Below are positions 7,485 through 16,240 of a stretch of 64,000 nt of DNA, piece by piece. The translations under genes were made by a program, and so were the position numbers. The stretch spans positions 3,345,873 through 3,409,872 of the forward strand of contig NZ_CM001489.1 of NCBI RefSeq assembly GCF_000262465.1. The letters run 5' to 3'. This stretch comes from Frankia sp. QA3. Its GTDB lineage: Bacteria > Actinomycetota > Actinomycetes > Frankiales > Frankiaceae. The notes below the pieces were generated by a model, which was not told the origin of the DNA, searched no databases, and worked only from the letters and a program-made list of their open reading frames with translations. The stretch's first letter is position 1; each line of letters starts with the position of its first letter.

Positions 7485-9146
7485 TCAGTAGGCGCCTTCG
7501 CGGCGCAGGACGGCGAAGACGGTCCGCCAGAGGATGACGAAGTCCATCGCCAGCGACCAGTTCTCCACGTAGCGCAGGTCGAGGCGGACCGACTCGTCCC
7601 ACTCCAGGTCCGAGCGGCCGCTGATCTGCCACAGGCCGGTCAGGCCGGGCTTCACCATCAGCCGGCGGTGCACGTCGTCCTCGTAACGGGCGACCTCCGA
7701 GGGCAGCGGCGGGCGTGGCCCGACCAGTGACATGCTGCCGTTGAGCACATTGATCAGCTGCGGCAGCTCATCGAGGGACCACTTGCGCAGGAACTTCCCG
7801 ACGCGGGTGACCCGGGGGTCGTCGCGCATCTTGAACAGCAGGCCCTCGGCGCGCTCGTTGCGCGACTCCAGCTCCGCCTTGCGCGCCTCCGCGTCCACGT
7901 ACATGGAGCGGAACTTGAACATCGTGAAGTGCTCGCCACCCCGGCCGACCCGGGTCTGCTTGAACAGCGCCGGGCCGCGGCTGGTCAGCCGGACCGCGAT
8001 CCCGAGGCCGAGCAGGACCGGCAGGAACAGCAGGATCACCGTGCCGGCGACGCAGCGGTCGAACACGCCCTTCATGACCCGGCGGGTCCCGCTGAGCTCC
8101 GGCTCCTCGATGTGCAGCAGGGGCAGCCCGGCCACCGGGCGGATCGAGATGCGCGGGCCGGTCACGTCGGTCAGCGCCGAGGAGACCAGCACGTCGACGT
8201 CACTGCCCTCCAGCGTCCACAGCACCCGGCGCAGGGTCTCCCCGTCCATCTGCGGGCAGATCGCGACGGTGGTGGCGTGGGTGGCGGTGATGGCGGTGTG
8301 CAGGGTCTCCGAGGTGCCCACGATCGGCACACCCAGCAGGTCGAACCCGCTGATCTCGGGGCGGTCGTGGCTGTGCCGGCCGGGTGAGCGGTCGAGCACG
8401 ACGCCGACCACGGACCAGCCCGAGGTCGGGTCACGCTGAGCGAGGCGGACCAGGGTGGCGGCCGACTCGCCGGCGCCGACCACGAGGACCCGGTGCAGGC
8501 AGCGCCCGGCGCGGCGCATCCGATGCAGGATGCCGCGCCCGATGACCCGGCCGGCCACCGAGAGCAGGGTCGCCGCCGGGAACGCGATGAGGACGTAACT
8601 GCGGGCGATCTCCGCCTTGGTCGCGTAGGAGACGATGGCGAGCGTGGCCGTGAACCTGGCCGCGGCGTTGACCACCCGTCGGAACTCCTCCGACCCGCCG
8701 CCGAGGAACCTGGTCTCGTAGGCCCGGTTCAGCGACATGGCGAGCACCCACGCCAGCGGCAGCAGCACCGTGATGAGGATGTACGGCTTGACCGACACCG
8801 GCTCGGTGTCGAAGTCGACGATGTCGCCGAACCGCACGAAGAACGCAAGCCCCGCGGCGACCACGCAGGCCGCCGCGTCGAACAGGATCAGCAGCCGCAC
8901 GTAGCGGCGCTCCCAGGTGACCTGCGCGCGGTAGGCCACGGTTTCGAGTGCCGCGACCGAGTGCGCCCGGGCGACGCTGTGGCGGCCCCCGGTCCCGGTC
9001 CAGCCGGGCTGCCCGCCCGACGGGCCCGCGGGCCCGGACGTTCCGGGCTGGGTCTGCGGCGGGTACGGGGCCGGGCCGGGCCGGGACCGCGGGACGAAGT
9101 TCGACCCTGCGGAGGCGCGGGCGTCCCCCGACATCGTCTCCGTCAC
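7485..9146 (-). CDS. Exopolysaccharide sugar-1-phosphate transferase (WbaP/polyisoprenyl-phosphate hexose-1-P transferase family)
   Basis: From the GTG at 9146 this is a 553-residue inner-membrane protein. After a Pro/Gly-rich cytosolic N-terminus it has four or five membrane segments, a soluble Rossmann-like (CoA-binding-3 type) domain containing VLVVGAGESA, a further membrane segment, and the bacterial sugar transferase domain with KGVFDRCVAG, FKFRSMYVDAE, KWSLDELPQLINVL and VGPRPPLPSEV. Such enzymes load the first sugar-1-phosphate onto undecaprenyl phosphate and start polysaccharide repeat-unit assembly. The GTG was chosen because GGGGAGG lies about seven bases upstream; the frame stays open further upstream but runs into low-complexity repeat DNA. 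No other polysaccharide genes are adjacent; related genes lie at 52488 and 59281-64000. Confidence 0.9.
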   Translation of the reverse strand: MTETMSGDARASAGSNFVPRSRPGPAPYPPQTQPGTSGPAGPSGGQPGWTGTGGRHSVARAHSVAALETVAYRAQVTWERRYVRLLILFDAAACVVAAGLAFFVRFGDIVDFDTEPVSVKPYILITVLLPLAWVLAMSLNRAYETRFLGGGSEEFRRVVNAAARFTATLAIVSYATKAEIARSYVLIAFPAATLLSVAGRVIGRGILHRMRRAGRCLHRVLVVGAGESAATLVRLAQRDPTSGWSVVGVVLDRSPGRHSHDRPEISGFDLLGVPIVGTSETLHTAITATHATTVAICPQMDGETLRRVLWTLEGSDVDVLVSSALTDVTGPRISIRPVAGLPLLHIEEPELSGTRRVMKGVFDRCVAGTVILLFLPVLLGLGIAVRLTSRGPALFKQTRVGRGGEHFTMFKFRSMYVDAEARKAELESRNERAEGLLFKMRDDPRVTRVGKFLRKWSLDELPQLINVLNGSMSLVGPRPPLPSEVARYEDDVHRRLMVKPGLTGLWQISGRSDLEWDESVRLDLRYVENWSLAMDFVILWRTVFAVLRREGAY

Positions 9147-10115
9147 TCGTGGCCCTCCCCAGGAACGTGACCCGCGGGATGACGCCGCCTGGCCGGCCCT
9201 GGGCGCCGCGTCGTCGCCCACACCGTTTCGATCGACCGGACCGTACGGATCAACCGAAATGCACGGATCGCCCGAACTGTACGGGTCGTCCGCCCTGTTC
9301 GGATAGTGCCGGTCATGAAGATGCCCCGTACTGCGCCGATCGCCGGCCATGGCGCGCTCGCCACAACGCCTCGGATCTCGGGTGTGGTCCGGGTCGAGCG
9401 CATCCTGCCGCGGCTCGGGGTACGCCTTGTTCGGACGGTCGCGAGCTCAACCATCGGTGATGCATCGACCGGACCTCCAGCGATCTTCCCCCGCCACTGA
9501 CTGTGGGCCACCACGGACGGCGGGCCGGCTGCTCGCGCAGTGCCCGGATTCCACTGGGGTGCGCCACCACACACCGGAGCGATCCGGACCACCGGACACC
9601 GACGCGGCCGGCACGCCTGGTCGCGGGCAACGTTACCGGCTCTCCTCGGCCGATCTACCAGGGGCCCGGTGAAGCAGGTGCGGCCCGGCGCCGTGACCGC
9701 CGGCTGTTGCGGCGGCGTCATCCGTCCGTTTGTGGCGACTCAAGGTAGCAGAGATGGCGTCGACTGCTGGTAACCCGGCGTAGCGAAATTCCCGCGTTCA
9801 ATCGTGGATACCCATATGCCGGACAGCACACGCCGGCCGCACGCTGCGTATACAAGCGGCGGCTGGACTGCTACTTTACGTAATGGCTCTTCGGCTCCGG
9901 CCGGGGAGCCGTCGGCTGCCCGGCCCGTACGGGCGCCGTCGGGGTGAAAACTGTGCGGTCCGGCTCGCGCCTGCGCGACGCCGGAGGGCACGGTACGGGA
10001 CGGTCGGCGCCTGCCGGACGGGTGGGGGCGCCCAGGCAGGCGCCGGCTGCTGGTATTCAGTCGCGCGGCGGGCGCGCGCCGGGCCATGCCGGCGGCGACG
10101 CGCGTCCGCTACCGG
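9147..10115. other. 969-base region without a recognisable gene
   Basis: No reading frame here has a convincing protein pattern. The part next to the sugar transferase holds the degenerate 18-bp repeat at 9243-9305. Around 9770-9890 the DNA is less GC-rich than its surroundings and could hold promoters for the minus-strand sugar transferase or an untranslated RNA, but I see no defined structure. The right end is downstream of hemQ. Confidence 0.6.
9243..9305. repeat. Degenerate 18-bp tandem repeat upstream of the sugar transferase
   Basis: Three and a half units of 18 bp start at 9243, 9261, 9279 and 9297. Each begins with a G(T/C)ACGGATC-like nonamer followed by a (N)(N)CCGNNNT-like nonamer. 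The tract lies about 100 to 160 bases upstream of the chosen start of the minus-strand sugar transferase, so it would be in its leader or promoter region if that start is right. Confidence 0.7.
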
Positions 10116-10811
10116 TCAGGGCAGGGCGGCGACGATGTCGGCCAGGGACTTGCGGGCGCCGCTGTAGAACGGGGTCTCCAGCCGGGTGTGCCGACGGGTG
10201 GCGCTCCCCCGCAGATGGCGGATGCAGTCGACGATGCGGTGCAGCTGGTCGGCCTCGAACGCGAGCAGCCACTCGTAGTCGCCCAGGCCGAACGCGGCGA
10301 CCGTGTTGGCCCGGACGTCCTCGAACTCTCGACCCATGATCCCGTGCTCGGCGAGCAGCCCGCGCCGCTCGTAGTCCGGCAGCAGGTACCACTCCAGGGA
10401 CCGGTTGAACGGATAGACGCAGATGTACCCGCGCGGGTCCTCTCGGCGGACGAAGGCCGGGATGTGGTTGCGGTTGAACTCCGCCGGGCGGTGCAGCCCG
10501 ACCGCCGACCACACGGGACGCAGATGGCCGCCCAGCGCCGTCTGGCGGAACCGCTGGTAGGTCTCCTGCAGCAGGTCGGGATCCGGGCTGGTCCACCAGA
10601 CCATCAGGTCCGCGTCGGCCCGGTAGCCCGAGATCTCGTACGTTCCGCGGGTGTAGACGTCCTTCGCCAGGGCCCCCTCGAGCAGGGCGTCGGCCTCGTC
10701 GATCAGAGGAGTCCGATCGGCGGGCAGCGGGCGGTCGGCGGCGAAGACCGACCACCCGGTGTAGAGAAGCTCGGCGTTGAGCTCCTGAACGGACTTCGTG
10801 GACTCCGGCAT
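10116..10811 (-). CDS. hemQ: HemQ/ChdC, coproheme decarboxylase
   Basis: A 231-residue chlorite-dismutase-family protein that converts coproheme to heme b in the coproporphyrin-dependent heme pathway of Gram-positive bacteria. Tyr133 in YICVYPFNR is the likely catalytic tyrosine, and His156 in AEHGIMGREF the likely proximal heme ligand. The arginine of true chlorite dismutases is not evident, as expected for HemQ. The ATG start follows GAGGAGGAG by six bases. It is the last of three minus-strand genes, hemE-hemY-hemQ, with 51 bases between it and the oxidase gene, so the three are probably one operon. Confidence 0.95.
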   Translation of the reverse strand: MPESTKSVQELNAELLYTGWSVFAADRPLPADRTPLIDEADALLEGALAKDVYTRGTYEISGYRADADLMVWWTSPDPDLLQETYQRFRQTALGGHLRPVWSAVGLHRPAEFNRNHIPAFVRREDPRGYICVYPFNRSLEWYLLPDYERRGLLAEHGIMGREFEDVRANTVAAFGLGDYEWLLAFEADQLHRIVDCIRHLRGSATRRHTRLETPFYSGARKSLADIVAALP

Positions 10812-10862
10812 ACCCGTCTCCTCCTCACCCCGGCCGACCGGACCGGCCGGCCGGGTTGTTCC

Positions 10863-12278
10863 TCAGACCCCCGGACCCACCGGATCGGCCGGACTGCCCT
10901 GCGCCGTCCGGGCGGCGCGCAGCACCGCGGCGGCGGCGGCCTCCCCGGACCGGATGCAGGCCGGGATGCCGATGCCGTCGTAGCCGGCGCCGGCGAGCGC
11001 GAGGCCCGGCGGCAGCGCCCGGCGCACGCTGCCGATCCGGTTCAGATGGCCCGGAAGGTACTGCGGCAGCCCCCCGCCCCACCGGCTCACCCGGGTCGCG
11101 ATGGGGCGCCCCGACAGCCCCGCGATCTGGGCGATCTCCGCCGCCGCCACGCCGGCGAGCTCGGTGTCGCCGCGCTGCAGGTCGTGCTCGGCGCCGGCGC
11201 GGCCGATGCTGGCCCGCACGACCGTGAGCCGGCCGGCGCCGACGTGCGGCCACTTCGTGGTCAGGAAGGTGGCCGCCTTCACCGACGTACCCGCCCGCGC
11301 CGGCACCAGGAACCCGCTGCCCGGTGGGGGGGTGATGTCCCGGTAGACCAGCGTAACCAGACCGACCGAGGCGTAGGGGACACCGGCGAGCGGGGCGGCC
11401 GCGTGCGGGGCCAGCGGGCTCAGCAGCGCCCGCGCCACCCCGGCGGGCACGGCGAGGATCACCGCGTCGGCCGCCAGCGGCTCGGGTGCCTCCCCGCCGC
11501 CGACCCGGGCGCATACGACCCGCCAGCCCTGCGCGCTGCGTTCCACGGCCCGCACCAGCACGCCGGTGCGCACGGTCGCGCCGGACCGCTCGGCCAGCCG
11601 CGCCGCGAACGACCCCAGGCCGGCGCGCAGGCTGGCGAACAGCGGCGTCGTCGGCGCGGAGGCCGCCGGTGCGGTGCGGGCTCGCACCCGGTGGGCGCCG
11701 AGCAGCAACGACCGGTCCTCGGTCAGGATCGGGACGAGCTGCGGCACGGTCGCCCGCAGCGACAGCGCGTCGGCCCGCCCGGCATACACCCCGCCGAGCA
11801 GCGGATCGACCAGCAGGTCGACGACCTCGCGCCCGACCCGGGCGCCGACGAAACCGCCCACGGTCGGGTCGTCGGGGAAGCGCGTGCGCGGCAGGGCCAG
11901 GTCGGCTGCGGCCCGCAGCAGCCCCCAGGGCGACAGCACCCCGGAGCGGACCAGGCCGAGCGCGTCGGTGGGCACGCCGAGCATGGTGTTCGGCGGGATC
12001 GGCCGCAGCCGGCCCCGGATCCACAGCGACGCCGAGGTCGTCGCCGGATGCACGATGTCGTGGCCGAGGCCGATCTGCCTGGCCAGCCGCAGACCGTCCG
12101 GGACGCGGGCGAGGAAGGACTCGGCGCCCTCCTCGACGTTCATCCCCTCGATCGGGGTGGTGCGCAGCTTGCCGCCGACGCGCTCCCCCGCCTCCAGGAC
12201 GGTCACCTCGGCGTGGCCGGACAGGGCATGGGCCGCGGCGAGCCCGGCGACTCCCCCACCGACGATGACAACCCGCAC
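10863..12278 (-). CDS. hemY: HemY-type protoporphyrinogen/coproporphyrinogen III oxidase
   Basis: An FAD-dependent oxidase of about 471 residues. The N-terminus is the dinucleotide-binding motif VVIVGGGVAGLAAA followed by VLEAGERVGGKLRT. The C-terminus has the second FAD motif (GLALAGAGYDGIGIPACI). In Gram-positive bacteria this enzyme acts on coproporphyrinogen III and feeds HemH and HemQ, in agreement with the hemQ neighbour. I chose the GTG at 12278, which has GGCAGG four bases upstream and puts the FAD motif at the very N-terminus; an ATG at 12329 would add 17 residues. The ferrochelatase gene is not in this window. Confidence 0.93.
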   Translation of the reverse strand: MRVVIVGGGVAGLAAAHALSGHAEVTVLEAGERVGGKLRTTPIEGMNVEEGAESFLARVPDGLRLARQIGLGHDIVHPATTSASLWIRGRLRPIPPNTMLGVPTDALGLVRSGVLSPWGLLRAAADLALPRTRFPDDPTVGGFVGARVGREVVDLLVDPLLGGVYAGRADALSLRATVPQLVPILTEDRSLLLGAHRVRARTAPAASAPTTPLFASLRAGLGSFAARLAERSGATVRTGVLVRAVERSAQGWRVVCARVGGGEAPEPLAADAVILAVPAGVARALLSPLAPHAAAPLAGVPYASVGLVTLVYRDITPPPGSGFLVPARAGTSVKAATFLTTKWPHVGAGRLTVVRASIGRAGAEHDLQRGDTELAGVAAAEIAQIAGLSGRPIATRVSRWGGGLPQYLPGHLNRIGSVRRALPPGLALAGAGYDGIGIPACIRSGEAAAAAVLRAARTAQGSPADPVGPGV

Positions 12279-12465
12279 GTTCCTGCCGCCCTTCACGATG
12301 AGTGGTGCCGTCCCACCAGGATTCACCATCGCGTCGCGCCCGCCCGGAGGTGGGCCGCGCCCCGGCGGCGGATCGCGGTGCGGTGGTGGACCGGGCCCCC
12401 ATGGTGGACTGGGCCCCGATGGTGGTGGATCGGTAACCGGCGCTCGGCCGGCGGCCGCTGGTGGA

Positions 12466-13731
12466 TCAACCGGCGTGGACGAGGTCGACGATGTGCGCGA
12501 GCACTCCCGGGTCGGTCTCCGGCAGGACGCCGTGCCCGAGGTTGAACACGTGCCCCTCCGCCTTCGCGCCGCGGGCAAGGACGTCGCCGACCTTGGCGGC
12601 GAGCACGGGCTCGGGCGCGAACACCGCCGCCGGGTCGAGATTGCCCTGCAGGGCCCGGCCCGGGCCGACCCGGCGGGCGGCCTCGTCGAGCGGGACCCGC
12701 CAGTCGACCCCGACGACGTCCGCGCCCGCCTGGCCCATGGCGGCGAGCAGCTCGCCGGTGTTGACGCCGAAGTGGATGCGCGGCACCTCGTCGGCGAAGG
12801 CGCCCAGCACCCGCGCGCTGTGCGGCGCCACGTAGCGCCGGTAGTCGTCCTCGCTGAGCGCACCGGCCCAGGAGTCGAACAGCTGCACCGCGTCGACGCC
12901 GGCATCGACCTGGACGCGCAGGAAGGCGGTGGTGATGGTGGCCAGCCGGTCGAGCAGGTCGTGCCAGAGCTTCGGCTCGCCGTACATCATCGCCTTGGTG
13001 CGCAGGTGGTTGCGGCTCGGGCCGCCCTCGACGAGGTAGCTGGCGAGGGTGAACGGCGCGCCCGCGAACCCGATCAGCGGGGTGCCGCCGAGCTCGCCGA
13101 GCAGGCTGCGGATCGCCTGCGTGACGTAGGGGACGTCGTCCGGTTCCAGGGCGCGCAGCGCCGCGAGCCCGGCGGCGTCGCGCACCGGCTCCGCGACGAC
13201 CGGCCCCACCCCGGCGACGATGTCGATGTCGAGACCGATCGCCACCAGCGGCACGACGATGTCGGAGAAGAAGATCGCCGCGTCCGGCCGGAAGCGGCGC
13301 ACCGGCTGCATGGTGATCTCGGTGATCATCGCCGGGTCGCGGCACGAGTCGAGCATCGGCACGTCGGCGCGCAGCGCCCGGTACTCGGGCAGGACGCGAC
13401 CGGCCTGGCGCATGAACCAGACGGGGGTGGTCTCGGGCCGGTCCCGCCGGCAGGCCCGCAGGAACGGGGCGGTGGTGGCGAGGCCGGGCCGGCGGGCGGC
13501 GTCGCCAGGCCGGCGGAGGGCGTCACCAGGCCGGCGGAGGGCGTCACCGGAGCGCAGGGCGGCGCCGGCAGGCGGGAGGTCGGTCGCCGCGGCGGGCCGA
13601 CCGGGGCGATGGGGGGTGTCGCCGTCCCGCGAGGGCGCGACCCGCGCCGAGGCGACCGCGACGCCGCTCGGCGCGGTCTGGACGCTGGCCGGCCCGGACC
13701 CGGGCCCGGCGTCGATGTGGACGACAGACAT
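12466..13731 (-). CDS. hemE: HemE, uroporphyrinogen decarboxylase with a repeat-bearing N-terminus
   Basis: From the ATG at 13731 this is a 421-residue protein; the catalytic domain begins near residue 85. It decarboxylates uroporphyrinogen III to coproporphyrinogen III. Visible hallmarks are VWFMRQAGR at the start of the domain, [37 protein letters not shown] and GNLDP. The first 80 or so residues are a Pro/Arg/Ala-rich extension that contains three or four 7-residue repeats (LRRPGDA), which ordinary HemE proteins (about 350 residues) lack. An upstream GTG at 13794 is also in frame. No Shine-Dalgarno sequence clearly decides the start. Probably the first gene of hemE-hemY-hemQ. Confidence 0.94.
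   Translation of the reverse strand: MSVVHIDAGPGSGPASVQTAPSGVAVASARVAPSRDGDTPHRPGRPAAATDLPPAGAALRSGDALRRPGDALRRPGDAARRPGLATTAPFLRACRRDRPETTPVWFMRQAGRVLPEYRALRADVPMLDSCRDPAMITEITMQPVRRFRPDAAIFFSDIVVPLVAIGLDIDIVAGVGPVVAEPVRDAAGLAALRALEPDDVPYVTQAIRSLLGELGGTPLIGFAGAPFTLASYLVEGGPSRNHLRTKAMMYGEPKLWHDLLDRLATITTAFLRVQVDAGVDAVQLFDSWAGALSEDDYRRYVAPHSARVLGAFADEVPRIHFGVNTGELLAAMGQAGADVVGVDWRVPLDEAARRVGPGRALQGNLDPAAVFAPEPVLAAKVGDVLARGAKAEGHVFNLGHGVLPETDPGVLAHIVDLVHAG
13480..13560. repeat. 21-bp tandem repeat in the hemE N-terminal extension
   Basis: Units at 13480-13500, 13501-13521 and 13522-13542 plus a shortened fourth share a core CCAGGCCGGCGGAGGGCGTC. On the minus strand they encode the 7-residue unit LRRPGDA, so copy number could vary without shifting the frame and without touching the catalytic domain. 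Confidence 0.85.
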
Positions 13732-13860
13732 GCCTCGATCGTTGCATGCCCGCCGTACCTGTGCCGGTGCGACCAGGGTCACCCCGATCGGCACGGGCGG
13801 GTGATGACCGGCGTCGGCGTGGTCACGGTCCAGGCCGATCGGGGCATCCGGGGTCAGCTA

Positions 13861-13881
13861 TCTTCTACTTTCAGTAGAAGA
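13861..13881. promoter_or_regulatory. Perfect inverted repeat, candidate operator upstream of hemE
   Basis: TCTTCTAC (13861-13868) and GTAGAAGA (13874-13881) are exact reverse complements around the 5-base spacer TTTCA. The element is AT-rich in GC-rich surroundings and has the size of a dimeric repressor operator. It lies 130 bases upstream of the chosen hemE start and 335 bases before the divergent gene. A weak terminator hairpin is the alternative. Confidence 0.5.
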
Positions 13882-14133
13882 AGTTGCTGGTCCAGCCGGT
13901 GCCCGCCGACCTGGACCGCCCCGACCGGACCGTCCGGCCGGGTCGACCGCAGGCCGTCCAGGTGTGACGAATTCCGCTGTTCGCCCAGGTGAGCGGCCGG
14001 CGTGTCCGGACGGTGCACACCGCGCCGCCAAGGTGGGCTGGACCGGGCGGACCGCGCCCGCCAGCCAGCCCGAACCGGGGACCCGGCCGGGCCGGACCGG
14101 GTCCCGGCAACGTCTCGACCCGGCCACGAGTGT

Positions 14134-14199
<66 letters not shown>

Positions 14200-14215
14200 G
14201 ATTGAGGATTCACCG

Positions 14216-14602
14216 ATGATCGATAAGTCCCCGCACGGCGGCTCCCGGATCCTGACCGCGGCCCGCGCCGTCTCGTTCGCCGAGGCTACGTCGTTCCTCC
14301 TGCTGCTCATCGCCACGGGGATCAAGTACGGCGCCGACCATCCCCAGGGAGTGAAGATCCTCGGCCCGATCCACGGCACGCTCTTCCTCGCCTACTGCGC
14401 ACTCATCGGCTACCTGGCATTCGTCGGGCGCTGGCCACGCCGGCGCACCGTGCTGGCCCTGATCGCCTCGGTGCTGCCGGTGGCGCCGTTCTTCGTGGAG
14501 CGGCACTGGCTGCGGGGCGACGCCGGCACACCGGGCAGCGCGAGCGCGCCGACCAGCCCGGGCGCGCGGCCCGTCTCCCGGCCCACCGCCCGCCGGAGCT
14601 GA
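14216..14602 (+). CDS. DUF3817-family small membrane protein
   Basis: A 128-residue protein with three predicted membrane segments: about residues 20-38 (EATSFLLLLIATGIKYG), 48-67 (PIHGTLFLAYCALIGYLAF) and 75-92. The GP-IHG and W-P-R pattern is characteristic of DUF3817, found in many actinobacteria and of unknown function. The Ser/Pro/Ala-rich tail is variable. The ATG at 14216 is supported by GAGG eight bases upstream; longer readings run back through the microsatellite and are unlikely. It probably has its own promoter. Confidence 0.85.
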   Translation: MIDKSPHGGSRILTAARAVSFAEATSFLLLLIATGIKYGADHPQGVKILGPIHGTLFLAYCALIGYLAFVGRWPRRRTVLALIASVLPVAPFFVERHWLRGDAGTPGSASAPTSPGARPVSRPTARRS

Positions 14603-14895
14603 CGCCCCGCCCGGTCCGCATGCACGCCCCAGCGAAACGGGGCGAGCCCCTCGACCGGGGATCTCCCGCCCACACCGCATCGAGATGGGCTCACGCGACA
14701 CGCCGGAAGAGAATGCGCGGACATCTGTCCGTCCCGTGGCACCGTCAGTCCGGTCGGAATGAGGGCAGAGGGTGCGCGTTGTCCGCGTTCCCCCGTCGGC
14801 CGGCAGTCGCGGGGGCGCATGATCCGTGGTGCAAGCGCCCACCGCACCCGAGGGGACGCAACACGCAGCAACCGTGCGCGGGGAGTGGTGTTCGA

Positions 14896-15165
14896 GTGGA
14901 ACTGGTCCGGGTGGGCACCAACGATCACATCGTTCTCGCCTGCGCCGAATGCGGTGACGAGCGGCCGTTCGAGCAGCCGCCGTGCGCGGACGGACATGGG
15001 GCGGACTGCCCGGAGTGGGCCTGCACCGAGTGTGGTGCCGCGGTGCTCGTGGGACCGGTCCCGGCCGCCAGGCCGGCGGCGCACCCACGCCCGGCCCGGG
15101 AGGCTGCCGCCGCGGCGCGGGACCATCGCGGCCGCGAGCGCGCCGCCGCCCGGATCCCGGCGTGA
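14896..15165 (+). CDS. Small zinc-ribbon protein of unknown function
   Basis: An 89-residue protein with two Cys-x2-Cys pairs, CAECGDE and CTECGAA, plus Cys residues in PPCADGHGADCPEWAC, a typical pair of zinc knuckles. The first 15 residues form a beta strand (VELVRVGTNDHIVLAC) and the tail is Ala/Arg-rich. The start is GTG with GGGGAG about ten bases upstream. Similar short proteins next to the DUF3000 gene occur in other actinobacteria as far as I recall, but no function is known. It may bind nucleic acid or act as a protein-protein adaptor; that is a guess from the fold type. Confidence 0.7.
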   Translation: MELVRVGTNDHIVLACAECGDERPFEQPPCADGHGADCPEWACTECGAAVLVGPVPAARPAAHPRPAREAAAAARDHRGRERAAARIPA

Positions 15166-15394
15166 GCCTGCACAATCCCGCCCCGCGTCCCGATTACGGC
15201 GCCTCCCCGGGGCGTCCCGGGGCGTACGGCGAGCCCGCCGCGACGGAGGCAGCACCCGGGCCACGGGAGGTTCCGGTCCTGCGGGATCCGGCGGCACACC
15301 GCTCCAGCCATCGCCTCATCGGCGCCCGACCACACGCAACGGGGTCGAAGCCGCACGCTCCGGCGTCCGCCCAGCGCGATCAAGGTCGACGCCC

Positions 15395-15400
15395 TAACGT
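15395..15400 (+). promoter_or_regulatory. Probable -10 box for a leaderless DUF3000 transcript
   Basis: TAACGT fits TANNNT and ends seven bases before the ATG at 15408. There is no Shine-Dalgarno sequence before that ATG, so translation of a leaderless mRNA is the simplest reading. Confidence 0.5.
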
Positions 15401-15407
15401 TGCCGTC

Positions 15408-16067
15408 ATGGGGGCTGCGCAGTCGTACGAGGCGAGCCCGCCGATTTTTCTCGCGGTCACCGACGCCATGCGCGACGGGATGACGCGACTGCGTCCGGAG
15501 ATCAGCGTGCACGAGGTCGCGGCCCCGACCCGGCTCGCGCCGTACGCCTTCGCGCTTGCCGGCGGCCTGACCGGCGATGCCGCCGACGTCGCCGCCGGCC
15601 GGCTGATCGTCCTGATGGACCCGGACGGACAGCCGGCCTGGCAGGGCAGCGCCCGCATCGTCTGCTATGCCCGGGCGAGCGTCGATGCGGAGATCGCCAC
15701 CGATCCGCTGCTGGCCGAGGTGACCTGGTCGTGGCTGCGGGAGTCCCTCGACGCGCACGGCGCGCAGATCCGCGCGCTCGGCGGCGCGGTGACGACGACT
15801 TCGTCGCGGCGGTTCGGCGTCCTGCGGGCGGAGGGGGACAGCTTCGACGTCGAGCTGCGCTGTTCCTGGTCGCCCGACTGGGCGGAGACCGCGCTCGGCG
15901 CCGACCCGGTCGCCGCGGGCCCGGCCGGCTCCGAGCCGGCGCGGCCCGCGTGGAGTCCCGCCGGGGCAGCGGCCCATCTACTGGCCTTCGGTGACCTGCT
16001 GGCCGCCATGGCCGGCCTGCCACCGGCACTGTCCGGCGTCGTGCCGCTCCCCCAGCGCCGGGGCTGA
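15408..16067 (+). CDS. DUF3000 family protein
   Basis: A 219-residue protein without membrane segments or signal peptide. The N-terminal region PPIFLAVTDAMRDGM, the RPEI-VHEV-APTRLAPYAFAL block and GRLIVLMDPDGQPAW are typical of the actinobacterial DUF3000 family, whose function is not known. Its position between hemE and the RNase D gene is one I remember from streptomycetes. Coding before the ATG in this frame is low-complexity and lacks a ribosome site; a -10 box just before the ATG suggests a leaderless start. Confidence 0.85.
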   Translation: MGAAQSYEASPPIFLAVTDAMRDGMTRLRPEISVHEVAAPTRLAPYAFALAGGLTGDAADVAAGRLIVLMDPDGQPAWQGSARIVCYARASVDAEIATDPLLAEVTWSWLRESLDAHGAQIRALGGAVTTTSSRRFGVLRAEGDSFDVELRCSWSPDWAETALGADPVAAGPAGSEPARPAWSPAGAAAHLLAFGDLLAAMAGLPPALSGVVPLPQRRG

Positions 16068-16171
16068 AGCCGCAGGCCGCCGCCCCGGTTGCGGCATCAC
16101 ACCCAGCGGATCAGCCTACCCATCGGACTCACGAGCCGGCCACCGCACCCGGCAACGGTGTCACGATGCGT

Positions 16172-16177
16172 ATAATT
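16172..16177 (+). promoter_or_regulatory. Consensus TATAAT -10 box upstream of RNase D
   Basis: A perfect TATAAT, rare in this GC-rich DNA, lies 61 bases before the RNase D start. The expected -35 position is GC-rich and not a match to TTGACA. A second candidate -10, TACGAT (16225-16230), is eight bases before the GTG. Confidence 0.5.
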
Positions 16178-16225
16178 AGCGCGATTCGCTGTACAGCGCG
16201 GCTGCCTCCGCGAGGATTCAGACGT

Positions 16226-16240
16226 ACGATCGCCGATCGT
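16226..16240. promoter_or_regulatory. 15-bp perfect palindrome overlapping the RNase D start
   Basis: ACGATCG (16226-16232) and CGATCGT (16234-16240) are exact reverse complements around a single C. The right arm enters the GTG start codon (16239-16241) and the left arm overlaps the TACGAT -10 candidate. A protein bound here would block transcription, so it is a possible operator. Confidence 0.4.

Noticed and set aside
10086-13992. Long plus-strand frames over the hem genes
   Set aside because: They mirror hemQ, hemY and hemE on the minus strand; the minus-strand products have complete catalytic motifs.
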